Source of the DNA: Saccharopolyspora sp. SCSIO 74807
GTDB lineage: Bacteria > Actinomycetota > Actinomycetes > Mycobacteriales > Pseudonocardiaceae
Direction of reading: 5' to 3'
DNA: 64,000 nucleotides
NCBI RefSeq assembly: GCF_037023755.1
Contig: NZ_CP146100.1
Coordinates: 3,248,501-3,312,500 of the forward strand
The first letter of the stretch is position 1. Each line of letters starts with the position of its first letter. Both the position numbers and the translations under genes were made by a program. The notes under the pieces are model-generated. The model was not told the DNA's origin. It did not search any database and saw nothing but the letters and a program-made list of their open reading frames with translations. Shown piece by piece: positions 48,110 through 56,485 of this stretch.

Positions 48110-49585
48110 ATGTCCCCAACCACCCCCACCCAATCCGCGGCGAAACGCCGACATGCGGCTCGAACGCTGCTGGTAGTGCTGGTCTCCGCGGTCGTCACCG
48201 CCGGACTGTGCACCTGGGCCGCGTTAGCCGTGCCCGACTCGGCGAGCGTGCTGGTCGCGTGGAGCACCGGCGTCGCCGCCGTGCTGCTGACCGCCGCCGC
48301 CGGGCTCGCCGCATGGGGCCTGCAGACGGCTTCCTACTACCGCACCCGGGCCGAGAAGGCCGACGGTGCCGCGGGCAAGCTCGCCGACGAAACGCTGCCC
48401 GCGCTGGTCACCCGGCTCCGGTCCGGGTCCTCTGTGGACACTGCGCTCGCGGAGATCGAACACCCGCGCAATCCCGCCTTCCAGCGCATCCTGCGCACCC
48501 TCGGCCAGGAGATCGGGCACGGTGAACGCGCCCGTGCCGCGGCCATGCTCGCCTGCGCGAACGCCGCGGGCCGGATGCAGGCGCTGTCCACCGGGATGCT
48601 CGCCAGCCTGCGCGAGATGGAGGACCGGCACGAAGAATCCGTGCTCGGCGACCTGCTCGAACTCGACCACACCACCGCCCAGGCCGGCCGCCTCGCGGAC
48701 AGCATCGCCGTGCTCACCGGTGCCCGCTCCGGGCGTCGCTGGACCAAACCGATCGTCATGGAAAGCGTGCTGCGCGGCGCTGTCGGCCGGATCGCCGCGT
48801 ACAAGCGGGTGCGGCTGCACTCCACCAGCACCGCCGCGATCGTCGGCTACGCCGCGGAAGGCGTGATGCACGCGCTGGCCGAGGTGATGGACAACGCCAC
48901 CAGCTTCTCGCCGCCGTCCGAGCTCGCGCACGTCTACGTCGAAGAAGTGCACTCCGGCATCGTCGTCACCGTCGAGGACGGCGGCCTGGTGATGAGCGAG
49001 GCCGCGATGAACCGCGCGGTGCACGCCGTCGGGCCCGAACCGCTGGACCTCACCACGCTCAACGGCACCCGGCTCGGGCTGGCCGTGGTCGGCTGCCTGG
49101 CGCGCAAGCACGGGCTCACCGTCTCGTTCCGGCCGTCCTCGCGCGGCGGGACCGGCGTGATCGTGATGATCCCGCGGAAACTGGTCACCCAGCCGCGCAA
49201 GCAGGACGAGCTGACCGTGCCGACCCGCTCGGTCGGCGCCGTCGGCAACCCGCAGCAGGCGGCGCAGGCCGCGCAATCCGCGCAGCCCGCAGCCGCAGGT
49301 TCCCGGCCGCCCGCCGCGACCGGCACCCTCACCCGCGACGAACGGCCCACCACCGAGCAACCCGCGGCCGAAGGCACGGAGGCGAACGTGCACGACCTGC
49401 CGAAACGGCGTCGCGGCGAAACCCTCGCCGCGACCTCGCCTGCGTTGTTGAACGACGAGACCGAATCCGCCGGCGACGCGTCATCCGAGCTGCCCAAGCG
49501 GCCCCGCCCCAACCCCGGCGACCGCTTCGGTGCGTTCCGCCAGGCCAGCAACCGCCAGCCCGGCGACTCCGACGACGCGCGCTAG
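48110..49585 (+). CDS. cvnA: Conservon sensor-like histidine kinase CvnA
   Basis: This 491-residue protein has two N-terminal membrane helices (about 18-43 and 48-70), a helical middle with LRTLGQEIGHGERARAAAML, and a HATPase domain with N-box ALAEVMDNATSFSPP and G-boxes VEDGGLVMS and GTRLGLAVVGCLA. A disordered C-terminal tail of about 130 residues follows. There is no response regulator; instead CvnB-CvnD follow, as in streptomycete conservons, where CvnA-D form a membrane complex likened to eukaryotic G-protein systems. Leu39 is TTA (48224-48226). Unlike usual conservons, 265 nt holding repeat R2 separate it from cvnB. Confidence 0.9.
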   Translation: MSPTTPTQSAAKRRHAARTLLVVLVSAVVTAGLCTWAALAVPDSASVLVAWSTGVAAVLLTAAAGLAAWGLQTASYYRTRAEKADGAAGKLADETLPALVTRLRSGSSVDTALAEIEHPRNPAFQRILRTLGQEIGHGERARAAAMLACANAAGRMQALSTGMLASLREMEDRHEESVLGDLLELDHTTAQAGRLADSIAVLTGARSGRRWTKPIVMESVLRGAVGRIAAYKRVRLHSTSTAAIVGYAAEGVMHALAEVMDNATSFSPPSELAHVYVEEVHSGIVVTVEDGGLVMSEAAMNRAVHAVGPEPLDLTTLNGTRLGLAVVGCLARKHGLTVSFRPSSRGGTGVIVMIPRKLVTQPRKQDELTVPTRSVGAVGNPQQAAQAAQSAQPAAAGSRPPAATGTLTRDERPTTEQPAAEGTEANVHDLPKRRRGETLAATSPALLNDETESAGDASSELPKRPRPNPGDRFGAFRQASNRQPGDSDDAR

Positions 49586-49618
49586 GGGATGAAGTTGATT
49601 GAGAGTGGTTTGCTTAGT

Positions 49619-49777
49619 GGGTTGCGTAGCGGAACCTCAGACGCCTTCTGGCTCCGGGATCTCATCCTTAAGTAGCTCCCTACTCGGCGTCTGAGCTGTC
49701 CTCGCCAGAAGACGTCTGAGAACCCGCGGCGGTGCCGGCTGAGTCCCCCACCGCAAGCGGCTTCGCCGCTTACAAGA
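49619..49777. repeat. R2 dispersed repeat, copy b, between cvnA and cvnB
   Basis: This copy is highly structured. CTCAGACGCC (49636-49645) pairs perfectly with GGCGTCTGAG (49686-49695). CTTCTGGC (49645-49652) pairs with GCCAGAAG (49704-49711). AAGCGGC-TTC-GCCGCTT (49755-49771) is a hairpin. GAGAACCCGCGGCGGT and CAAGCGGCTTCGCCGCT match copy a near jetA. A+T content is higher than in neighbouring DNA. Confidence 0.75.
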
Positions 49778-49850
49778 CAACGGCTAGACCCCCACGAGCA
49801 CACGAAGATTGGAGGTAGGGGCCGCCACCGCAGCGCCGGCTCCGACACTC

Positions 49851-50261
49851 ATGACCGACCGCAATCTCGACTGGTTGCTGGAGAACCTCTTGGGGCGCAC
49901 TCCGGGGACCAAGCACGCGCTGGTGCTGTCCAAGGACGGCCTGAAGGTCTGCCACTCGCCGGGCCTGTCCGTCGACCAGGCCGACCAGCTCGCCGCCATC
50001 GCCTCCGGCATCCAGAGCCTGTCCTACGGCGCATCCGTCGAATTCGGCGACGGCAGCGGCGGCGTCCGCCAGTCCATGAACGAGTTCCACGGCGGGCTGC
50101 TGTTCATCGTCGAGGCCGGTGAAGGCGCCCACCTGGCGGTGCTCGCCGAGGAGGACGCCGACGTCGGCGTGATCGGGCACAACATGAACGAACTGGTCGA
50201 GCAGATCGGGGAGTACCTCAGCGCGCCGCCCCGGCAAGCCCAGCCGAGCGGGTTGTCATGA
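49851..50261 (+). CDS. cvnB: Roadblock/LC7 family protein CvnB
   Basis: This 136-residue protein begins MTDRNLDWLLENLL, the standard CvnB opening, and carries the Roadblock/LC7 fold core (HALVLSKDGLKVCHS, ADQLAAIASGIQSL, GGLLFIVEAGEGAHLAVL). ATG 49851 is chosen by homology, although no Shine-Dalgarno is near it; GGAGGTAGGGG at 49811-49821 and an in-frame TTG at 49809 make a 14-residue longer form possible. Roadblock proteins regulate small GTPases, here CvnD. Its stop overlaps cvnC by 4 nt. Confidence 0.88.
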   Translation: MTDRNLDWLLENLLGRTPGTKHALVLSKDGLKVCHSPGLSVDQADQLAAIASGIQSLSYGASVEFGDGSGGVRQSMNEFHGGLLFIVEAGEGAHLAVLAEEDADVGVIGHNMNELVEQIGEYLSAPPRQAQPSGLS

Positions 50262-50620
50262 GCCCGCGGCCCCTCGACAACGAAGACCCGGACCGGCTCT
50301 ACACCGTCACCCAGGGCCGCAGCAGCGTCGACGAGGACTCGCTGGACCTGGTCACGCTGATCGTCAGCGAGTGCGACCCGTCCCCGGGGATGCAGTCCGA
50401 GCACGTCCGCATCCTGCAGCTGTGCCAGCAGCCGATGGCGGTCGTGGAGGTCTCCTCGCACCTGGGAATGCCGGTCGGCGTGGTGAAGATCCTGCTGTGC
50501 GACCTGCTGGACACCAACCGGATCACCGCCCGGCACCCGTCGTCCGCGTCGAAGAAGAAGGCGCAACTGCCCGATCCCGACATCTTGAAGCAGGTTCTCG
50601 TTGGACTCCACAACCTCTGA
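50258..50620 (+). CDS. cvnC: DUF742 protein CvnC
   Basis: This 120-residue protein contains the DUF742 winged-helix-like core (DLVTLIVSECDPSPGMQSEH, then LCQQPMAVVEVSSHLGMPVGVVKILL) and ends VLVGLHNL, a typical CvnC tail. ATG 50258 overlaps the cvnB stop (ATGA), and the gene overlaps cvnD by 20 nt, so the block is translationally coupled. In conservon complexes CvnC connects the kinase-like and GTPase members; its molecular activity is unknown. Confidence 0.92.
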   Translation: MSPRPLDNEDPDRLYTVTQGRSSVDEDSLDLVTLIVSECDPSPGMQSEHVRILQLCQQPMAVVEVSSHLGMPVGVVKILLCDLLDTNRITARHPSSASKKKAQLPDPDILKQVLVGLHNL

Positions 50621-51209
50621 GCACACCCGCGCACCGCTGCGCAGCACCGCCAACGACGGCCTGAAGATCGTCATCGTCGGCGGTTTCGGGGTCGGCAAGA
50701 CCACCATGGTCCGGTCGGTGAGCGAAATCCGGCCGCTGAGCACCGAAGAGACCATGACCCAGGCCAGCCTCGGCATCGACGACGCCAGCGGGGTGCAGGA
50801 CAAGACCACCACCACCGTGGCGTTCGACTTCGGCCGGATCAGCCTGGACGCCAAGCGGGTGCTGTACCTGTTCGGCGCCCCCGGCCAGCAGCGGTTCTGG
50901 TTCCTGTGGGACCGGTTGTTCTCCGGCACGCTCGGCGCGGTCGTGCTGGTCGACACCCGCAGGCTGGAGGACTCCTGGTACGCGATCGACCGGCTGGAGC
51001 ACCACGGGATGCCGTTCATCGTGGCGCGCAACAAGTTCGGCGATCAGGAGCACAGCCTGGACAGCGTGCGCGACGCGCTGTCGCTGCCCGAAGGCGTGCC
51101 GCTGATCGACTGCGACGCGCGGGCCCGCGACTCCAGCAAGCAGGTGCTGATCACGCTGGTCAACCACCTGTACGCGTTGTCGACGGCCACCCAGGAGGCC
51201 ATGTCATGA
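50601..51209 (+). CDS. cvnD: Conservon GTPase CvnD
   Basis: The start is TTG 50601, inside cvnC. The 202-residue protein has P-loop VGGFGVGKTTMV, switch region TTTTVAFDFGRI, LYLFGAPGQQRF in place of a classical DxxG, and ARNKFGD for the guanine-specificity loop (family usual NKxD, here NKFG). These deviations are usual for conservon GTPases. It is thought to cycle with CvnB under control of CvnA. Its TGA stop is in frame with the P450 gene 315 nt downstream, and no stop codon lies between. Confidence 0.92.
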   Translation: MDSTTSEHTRAPLRSTANDGLKIVIVGGFGVGKTTMVRSVSEIRPLSTEETMTQASLGIDDASGVQDKTTTTVAFDFGRISLDAKRVLYLFGAPGQQRFWFLWDRLFSGTLGAVVLVDTRRLEDSWYAIDRLEHHGMPFIVARNKFGDQEHSLDSVRDALSLPEGVPLIDCDARARDSSKQVLITLVNHLYALSTATQEAMS

Positions 51210-51524
51210 CCGAGCCCGTCGCCCGGCAGGCCCACCGCCGAGGACGGGGCGGGCCGGCCGGGCGAGGACGGCACCGCGGCCGGCGCGGATGCGCGGGCCG
51301 ACCGCTCGAGTTCAGCTCGGGTTGAGCGCGCGGCGGATGCCGACTCCCGTCGCCGGCGGCAGCGGCGGCGCTCCGGCCTGTCTGCCGGGCACCGTCGAGC
51401 CGGCGTCGCCTGCCGACATCCGAACGCGCAGGCCCTCCGCAGCACCGGACCCCGACAGCACGGTGTTGCGAACCGGGCACGGCACGCCCTTCCAGTCCAC
51501 GGAAATCCGGGAGTTCCCACCCCC
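51210..51524. other. Gap between cvnD and cvnE, open in the same frame
   Basis: The 315-nt stretch has no in-frame start codon and is rich in Arg/Ala/Gly codons when read in the cvnD-cvnE frame, which stays open throughout. A 39-codon frame begins at ATG 51206 in an ATGA overlap with cvnD, but its arginine/glycine-rich product looks non-coding or decayed. It may be the degraded remains of a small conservon gene. Confidence 0.35.
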
Positions 51525-52799
51525 ATGACGAACCCTTCGGCCGACGAACAGATCTGGCCTCCGGCCACCGGCACCGACCCCGAACAGTGCCCGGTGCAAA
51601 ACGGTTCCATCCCCCTCTACGGGCCGCGGTTCCAGCAGGACCCGGCCAGGCTCTACCGCGAAATGCGCAACCAGTACGGCCCGGTGGCGCCGATCGAGCT
51701 GGAAGGCGGGCTGCCCGCCTGGCTGGTGCTCGGCTACCGCGAGATCCACCAGGTCGAGACGAACCCCGAGTTGTTCGCCCGGGACACCCGGCGCTGGAAC
51801 AGCTGGGACCGGGTCCCGGACAACTGGTCGCTGCTGCCGTTCGTCGGCTACCAGCCGTCGCTGATGTTCACCGAAGGCGCCGAGCACCAGCGCCGCACCG
51901 GCGCGATCGGGGAAGCGCTGGACGCGATGGACCAGTTCGAGCTGCGCCAGCTGTGCGAAGGGGTCGCCGACCGGCTGATCGACGGTTTCGCTGGCAGCGG
52001 CTCGGCGGACCTGATGAGCCAGTTCGCCCACCCGATGCCGCTGTACGTGATGGCGCGGCTGTTCGGGCTGTCCGAGGCCGAGGCCGCGCCGCTGATGCAG
52101 GACCTCACCGACACCGTCGCCAGCGATGACGGCGTCGCCGCGCACCAGCGCATCAACGACCGCATGGTGCGGCTGGTCGAGCGCAAGCGGGAGTGGCCCG
52201 GCCCGGACGTGCCGTCCCGCCTGCTGGCGCACTCCGCGGGGATGACCGCCGACGAGATCGTGCAGGACCTGCTGGTGGTGCTCACCGCCGCGCAGCAGCC
52301 GGTGGCGTACTGGATCGGCAACGCGCTGCGGCTGATGCTCACCGAGGAACGGTTCGCGATCACCCTGGCGGGCGGGCGCCGCAGTGTGGGCCAGGCGCTC
52401 AACGAGGTGCTGTGGGAGGACACCCCCACGCAGAACTTCATCGGCCGGTTCGCCAGCCGCGACACCCAGCTCGGCGGCCACCGCATCCAGACCGGCGACA
52501 TGCTGGTGCTCGGTTTCGCCGGTGCCAACACCGACCCGCAGGTGCGCCCGGACGCCTACTCCGACTCGGTGGGCAACCACGCGCACATGTCGTTCGGGCA
52601 CGGTGAGCACGGTTGCCCGCACCCGGGGCCGGAGATCGGTGCGGAGATCGCCCGCACCGCCATCGAGGTGCTGCTGGACCGGCTGCCCGACGTCGACCTG
52701 GCGATCGAGCCGGACGATCTGATGTGGCTGCCTTCGGTGTGGATGCGCGGGCTGGCGGCGCTGCCGGTCGAGTTCAGCGCGGGCAACGTCGCCGGGTGA
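51525..52799 (+). CDS. cvnE: Conservon cytochrome P450 (CYP157-like), EXXR motif absent
   Basis: This 424-residue P450 keeps the haem-thiolate loop FGHGEHGCPHPGPEIG (Cys364), although the usual Gly and Leu-Ala after Cys are replaced. The K-helix reads NEVLWEDTP, so the near-universal E-x-x-R is E-x-x-W (Glu294, Trp297). The I-helix has LTAAQQPVAYW in place of A-G-x-x-T, lacking the oxygen-activating Thr and acidic residue. The CYP157 family of streptomycete conservons is known to lack EXXR, and its place at the end of cvnABCD supports that link. Monooxygenase chemistry is doubtful; a sensing or ligand-binding role is conceivable. Start ATG 51525 has only a distant GGGAG. Confidence 0.88.
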   Translation: MTNPSADEQIWPPATGTDPEQCPVQNGSIPLYGPRFQQDPARLYREMRNQYGPVAPIELEGGLPAWLVLGYREIHQVETNPELFARDTRRWNSWDRVPDNWSLLPFVGYQPSLMFTEGAEHQRRTGAIGEALDAMDQFELRQLCEGVADRLIDGFAGSGSADLMSQFAHPMPLYVMARLFGLSEAEAAPLMQDLTDTVASDDGVAAHQRINDRMVRLVERKREWPGPDVPSRLLAHSAGMTADEIVQDLLVVLTAAQQPVAYWIGNALRLMLTEERFAITLAGGRRSVGQALNEVLWEDTPTQNFIGRFASRDTQLGGHRIQTGDMLVLGFAGANTDPQVRPDAYSDSVGNHAHMSFGHGEHGCPHPGPEIGAEIARTAIEVLLDRLPDVDLAIEPDDLMWLPSVWMRGLAALPVEFSAGNVAG

Positions 52800-52822
52800 G
52801 GCGCCGGCCGCGTCCGGCGCCT
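52799..52822. terminator. Bidirectional terminator between two convergent P450 genes
   Basis: AGGCGCCGG (52799-52807) and CCGGCGCCT (52814-52822) form a perfect 9-bp stem with a 6-nt loop, beginning at the last base of the cvnE stop codon, in the 42-nt gap. Confidence 0.75.
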
Positions 52823-52841
52823 GCGCTCCCTCGGCCCAGCG

Positions 52842-54059
52842 TTATGCGGGCGTGAATCGGACCGGGACGGACACCGGGCCGCGGGTGAACACCCCGTGGT
52901 CCGCCGGTTCGTGGTCCGGTTCCAGTTCGGCGTTCGGCATCGCGTCCAGCAGGTGGTTGATCCCGACGTCGATCTCGGTCTTGGCCAGCAGCGCGCCGAC
53001 GCAGAAGTGCCTGCCGAGCGCGAACGCCAGGTGGTCGGCGGCGGCGGTGAACGCGGTGCGCGCGGGCAGGTCCTCGCGGAAGATGTTGAAGCTCTCCGGC
53101 TCGGTGTAGTGCCGGTCGTCCCGGTTCGCCGCCCCGATCAGGCAGGTGAGGGTGCTGCCCGCGGGCACGACGCCGCCGGAGAGCTCCACGTCCTCGGCGG
53201 GCTGGCGCATGATCATGTGCACCGGCGGGGAGAACCGCAGCGACTCGGCGAACGCCTGCGGGATCAGCTCGCGGTCTCGCTGCACCGCCGCGTACTGCTC
53301 CGGGTTCTGCAGCAGGTCCCGGAACATGCTGGCGATGGCCTTGTCCGTGGTCTCCCCACCGGCGGCCAGCAGCAGGCTGCAGAACGCCTTGATGTCCTCG
53401 TCGCTCATCCGCGTGCCGTCGATCTCGGCGGTGCACAGCGTGGACAGCAGGTCGTCGCCCAGGTTCTCCCTGCGGTGCTGGATCATCGGGATCATGTACT
53501 CGGCGAATTCCTCGCGGGTGCGCAGGCCCGCCGCGGCGACCTCTTCGTCCTGGCTGAGGTTGCCGAGGAACGCGATGATCGAGGTGTACCAGCCGCGGAA
53601 CCGGACGCGATCTTCCTCCGGCAGGCCCAGCATGTCCGCGATCACGTTGATCGGGAAGCGGGTCGCGTACTGGCTGACCAGGTCGACCCGGCCGGTCCCG
53701 CGGAATTCGTCGACCAGCGCGCGGGAATTGCGCTCGATCACCGGCAGGAACTTCTGCTGCAACTCGCTGCCGCGGAACGCGGGCGCGACCAGCGCGCGGC
53801 GCACGGCGTGCTCGCGCCCGTCCAGTTGCAGGATCGTGCGGCCGTGCACCGGTTCGAGCTGCCAGTCGTAGTTCTGCGTGGTGAACACGGGTTCGCGGAA
53901 AGCGCGTTTCACGTCGTCGTAGCGGGAGACGATGTAGCTCTGCGTCGGCTCGTGCCAAAGAAGCGGATATTCGTCCCGCAGGATCTGATACGACGGGTAC
54001 GGGCAGGCGTGGAACTCCGGCGAAAGGATGTCCGGGGCTTCGCTGGGCGGGGCCGTCAT
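52842..54059 (-). CDS. Canonical cytochrome P450
   Basis: This 405-residue enzyme has all P450 hallmarks: I-helix LLLAAGGETTDKA, K-helix ExxR in AESLRFSPPV, the PERF-like region and haem loop FALGRHFCVGALLAKTE. It is soluble and of the size of bacterial class I P450s, needing separate ferredoxin and reductase, for which no gene is nearby. It converges on the atypical conservon P450; in Streptomyces a CYP157 is often paired with a CYP154, though usually in the same direction. The substrate is unknown. Confidence 0.92.
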   Translation of the reverse strand: MTAPPSEAPDILSPEFHACPYPSYQILRDEYPLLWHEPTQSYIVSRYDDVKRAFREPVFTTQNYDWQLEPVHGRTILQLDGREHAVRRALVAPAFRGSELQQKFLPVIERNSRALVDEFRGTGRVDLVSQYATRFPINVIADMLGLPEEDRVRFRGWYTSIIAFLGNLSQDEEVAAAGLRTREEFAEYMIPMIQHRRENLGDDLLSTLCTAEIDGTRMSDEDIKAFCSLLLAAGGETTDKAIASMFRDLLQNPEQYAAVQRDRELIPQAFAESLRFSPPVHMIMRQPAEDVELSGGVVPAGSTLTCLIGAANRDDRHYTEPESFNIFREDLPARTAFTAAADHLAFALGRHFCVGALLAKTEIDVGINHLLDAMPNAELEPDHEPADHGVFTRGPVSVPVRFTPA

Positions 54060-54435
54060 GCTGCTCCCTCTATGGTGCGGTGCGAAACCTGATCAGGCTA
54101 AGCAGGCTCGCAGAACAGCGTCCAGTAGTGGATCTTGAAATGGCCCGGAGGGCGCAGCGCACTGCGCCGATCGGGATCCTGATACCCCTCCTTCGCTGCG
54201 CGCGGTCACCGCCGGATGGTCCCGCTGATGATCAGCTCCGCGCGCGGGCCCGACCCGAACCGGTTCACCGGTGCCTCGCGCTGCGGCCGCCCGGCGGCTG
54301 CCACCGCCCAGCGCTGTGACTTCCGTCGTCGAGCCCTCCGGATGCCGCGCGGACCGTGCGACGCTGGCGGTGCAAGACGTTCTCCAACGCCCAGGGACCC
54401 GCTCGGCGGGCCTTGAGGAAAAAGGACGGTCGACG
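54060..54435. other. Divergent non-coding region between P450 and panB
   Basis: This 376-nt region carries the promoters of two divergent genes. I see AAAGGACGG before panB as a ribosome binding site but no convincing -35/-10 pair, repeat or small gene. Confidence 0.4.
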
Positions 54436-55290
54436 ATGACTGCTGCACATTCGCCCGGTGAGACCGCGGCGCCCTACGGCACCGGCCCGGCGCGGCGCCG
54501 CACGCGGATCCACCACCTGCAACAGCTCAAGGAGCGCGGCGAGAACTGGCCGATGCTCACTTCCTACGACATGTACACGGCGCGGATCTTCGACCAGGCC
54601 GGGATTCCGGTGCTGCTGGTCGGCGACTCGGCGGCGAACAACGTCTACGGCTACGAGTCCTCGCTACCGGTGACCGTGGACGAACTGCTGCCGCTGGTCC
54701 GCGCGGTGACCGGAGCCGCCGAGCACGCGCTGGTCGTGGCCGACCTGCCGTTCGGCTCCTACCAGGCATCGCCGGAGCAGGCGCTGGCCACCGCGAGCCG
54801 GTTCATGAAGGAAGGCCGCGCGCACGCGGTCAAGCTCGAAGGCGGCAGGCGCTACGCGCCGCAGGTCGAAGCGCTGGTCGCGGCCGGCATCCCGGTGATG
54901 GGCCACCTCGGTTTCACCCCGCAGAGCGAGCACGGGCTCGGCGGGTACCGGGTGCAGGGCCGCGGCGACCAGGCGGACGAACTGCTCGCGGACGCCGAGG
55001 CGCTGCAGGAGGCGGGCGCGTTCGCGGTGGTGCTGGAGATGGTTCCCGCCGAGTCGGCCAAGCGGCTCACCGCCGAGCTGCGGGTGCCGACCGTGGGCAT
55101 CGGAGCCGGCCCGGACACCGACGCGCAGGTGCTGGTGTGGACCGACATGGCCGGGATGAACACCGGGCGCACCGCCCGGTTCGTGAAGCGCTACGCCGAC
55201 CTCGGCGGCCAGCTCGCCGACGCCGCGTCCCGCTACGCCGACGACGTCCGCAACGGTTCCTTCCCGGCCCCGGAGCACTCCTTCCACTGA
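54436..55290 (+). CDS. panB: 3-methyl-2-oxobutanoate hydroxymethyltransferase
   Basis: This 284-residue enzyme matches PanB throughout. [21 protein letters not shown] and [19 protein letters not shown] provide the metal-binding Asp. [27 protein letters not shown] and AVVLEMVP provide the remaining metal ligands and catalytic Glu. It transfers a hydroxymethyl group from 5,10-methylenetetrahydrofolate to ketoisovalerate, the first step to pantothenate and CoA. ATG 54436 has AAAGGACGG upstream. In M. tuberculosis panB (Rv2225) neighbours the CaeA protease and glnA2, which also occur here. Confidence 0.97.
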   Translation: MTAAHSPGETAAPYGTGPARRRTRIHHLQQLKERGENWPMLTSYDMYTARIFDQAGIPVLLVGDSAANNVYGYESSLPVTVDELLPLVRAVTGAAEHALVVADLPFGSYQASPEQALATASRFMKEGRAHAVKLEGGRRYAPQVEALVAAGIPVMGHLGFTPQSEHGLGGYRVQGRGDQADELLADAEALQEAGAFAVVLEMVPAESAKRLTAELRVPTVGIGAGPDTDAQVLVWTDMAGMNTGRTARFVKRYADLGGQLADAASRYADDVRNGSFPAPEHSFH

Positions 55291-55317
55291 CCGGCACGGC
55301 TGCACAAGCCGTTGCCG

Positions 55318-55388
55318 ACACGCCCGCACACCACCCGAACGCACCGCTCCCGATGGGAGTGAGCGGACCGTTCGCCGCAAGAACGGTC
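55318..55388. repeat. R1 dispersed palindrome, copy E (truncated)
   Basis: GAGTGAGCGGACCGTTCGCC (55357-55376) is the R1 left arm; the right arm is reduced to GAACGGTC (55381-55388). The outer flank GACACGCCCGCACA (55318-55331) equals the left flank of copy A. It lies 28 nt after the panB stop. Confidence 0.6.
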
Positions 55389-55390
55389 GT

Positions 55391-55415
55391 GCCGTCTCGG
55401 CTGAGCCGAGACGGC
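55391..55415 (+). terminator. 25-nt perfect palindrome, probable terminator after panB
   Basis: GCCGTCTCGGCT pairs with AGCCGAGACGGC around a single G. As RNA it gives a 10-bp stem with a 5-nt loop, about 100 nt after panB and directly after R1 copy E. Confidence 0.6.
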
Positions 55416-55597
55416 CTCGGGTGGTGTGTTCCGGATTCAAGCGCCGTGGTTGCCGAGCCGCGCTCGACGGCGGGATCGAAACCCATCGGCGCAGTGCTCG
55501 AAAGCGCCGAGTTCGAGTGCTCGATAGCAAACTGTTTCCGCAGGCCAGCGCTGCGGGGAAGGATCACGAAAGGTCGCCGTCGGCGCCGCCGCGTCCT

Positions 55598-55603
55598 TAA
55601 AGT
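55598..55603 (+). promoter_or_regulatory. -10 element TAAAGT, leaderless geometry
   Basis: TAAAGT-N6-ATG precedes the VOC gene at 55610. A GAGG lies only 1-2 nt from ATG, too close to act as a Shine-Dalgarno, so a leaderless start is likely. Confidence 0.45.
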
Positions 55604-55609
55604 CGAGGA

Positions 55610-56395
55610 ATGGCAACCGATCCCACCACGCCGGACGCCGCTGCTGGGCTGGGCCCGAGCGTCATCGCGAACGAGTCGACCACACCGATCCTGCCGTGCG
55701 TGTCCGTGGAAGAAACGAAGAACTTCTACGAATGCCTGGGATTTCGCACCACCTACGAGCAGCACCGGCCGTACCGCTACCTGGTCGTCGCCTTCAGCGG
55801 ATTCGAACTGCACTTCCGGAAGGCCCCGCGCGGCATCGACCCGGCCGATGAGGACGGCGGCGCGGCCATCGTGTTCGTGGACGCCGTCACCCCGTACTAC
55901 GCGGCCTTCGTGGCGGCGATGCAGGCTGCGCACGGCAAGATCCTCGCGAAGGGCCTGCCCAGGATCACCAGGCTGCGTCCCGGAGCCTCCAGGTTCAGCC
56001 TCTTCGACCCGTCGGGCAACAACATCGTCCTCGTCCGGCGCGACGAGCCTGTTGAACTGGAGTACGGCGGGTCTGCGACATTGACGGGCCTGGCCAAGGC
56101 GCTGGACAACGCGCGCATCTACAGCGAGTTCAAAAGCGACGACCGCGCCGCCTTCCGGCATCTCAAATCCGCATTGCGCAGGCATCGCGACGATGCCCCG
56201 GCCGTGGACCGAGCACTCGCCATCGCAACACTGCTGACGCTCGCGGTCGCACTCGACGACGAGCGCGAAGCTCCTGCGCTGCGCCACGAGCTGGCCGGCC
56301 TCTCGCTCACCCGGGCCGAACAGCAGCGGGTCGACGCCGCGCTCGCCGAGGTCGACGATGCTCGCGCGTTCGGGGACGAGCCCGCGCCGGGATGA
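55610..56395 (+). CDS. VOC family protein with helical C-terminal extension
   Basis: The 261 residues have two parts. Residues about 25-145 are a bleomycin-resistance-type VOC domain (ILPCVSVEETKNFYECLGF, FELHFRK, FSLFDPSGNNIVLVRRDE). Residues about 160-255 form an alpha-helical extension (TGLAKALDNARIYSE, LTRAEQQRVDAALAEV) absent from ordinary 120-130-residue VOC proteins. It could be a binding or immunity-type protein; the ligand is unknown. It is a single gene convergent with nadE. Confidence 0.75.
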   Translation: MATDPTTPDAAAGLGPSVIANESTTPILPCVSVEETKNFYECLGFRTTYEQHRPYRYLVVAFSGFELHFRKAPRGIDPADEDGGAAIVFVDAVTPYYAAFVAAMQAAHGKILAKGLPRITRLRPGASRFSLFDPSGNNIVLVRRDEPVELEYGGSATLTGLAKALDNARIYSEFKSDDRAAFRHLKSALRRHRDDAPAVDRALAIATLLTLAVALDDEREAPALRHELAGLSLTRAEQQRVDAALAEVDDARAFGDEPAPG

Positions 56396-56485
56396 GCTGC
56401 CGCGGTCCGCGCCCGACACACCCGGAGCTCACCGCACCGGGGATCGGAGTCGGCCACGTAGTCGTGCGGACTCCCGCCGCGAACG

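Larger units (their letters stand above)
55291..55609. other. panB-VOC intergenic region with R1 fragment and palindrome
   Basis: This 319-nt gap holds R1 copy E and a 25-nt perfect palindrome (annotated separately), then about 190 nt with no recognisable gene. TAAAGT at 55598 may be the -10 of the next gene. Confidence 0.5.
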
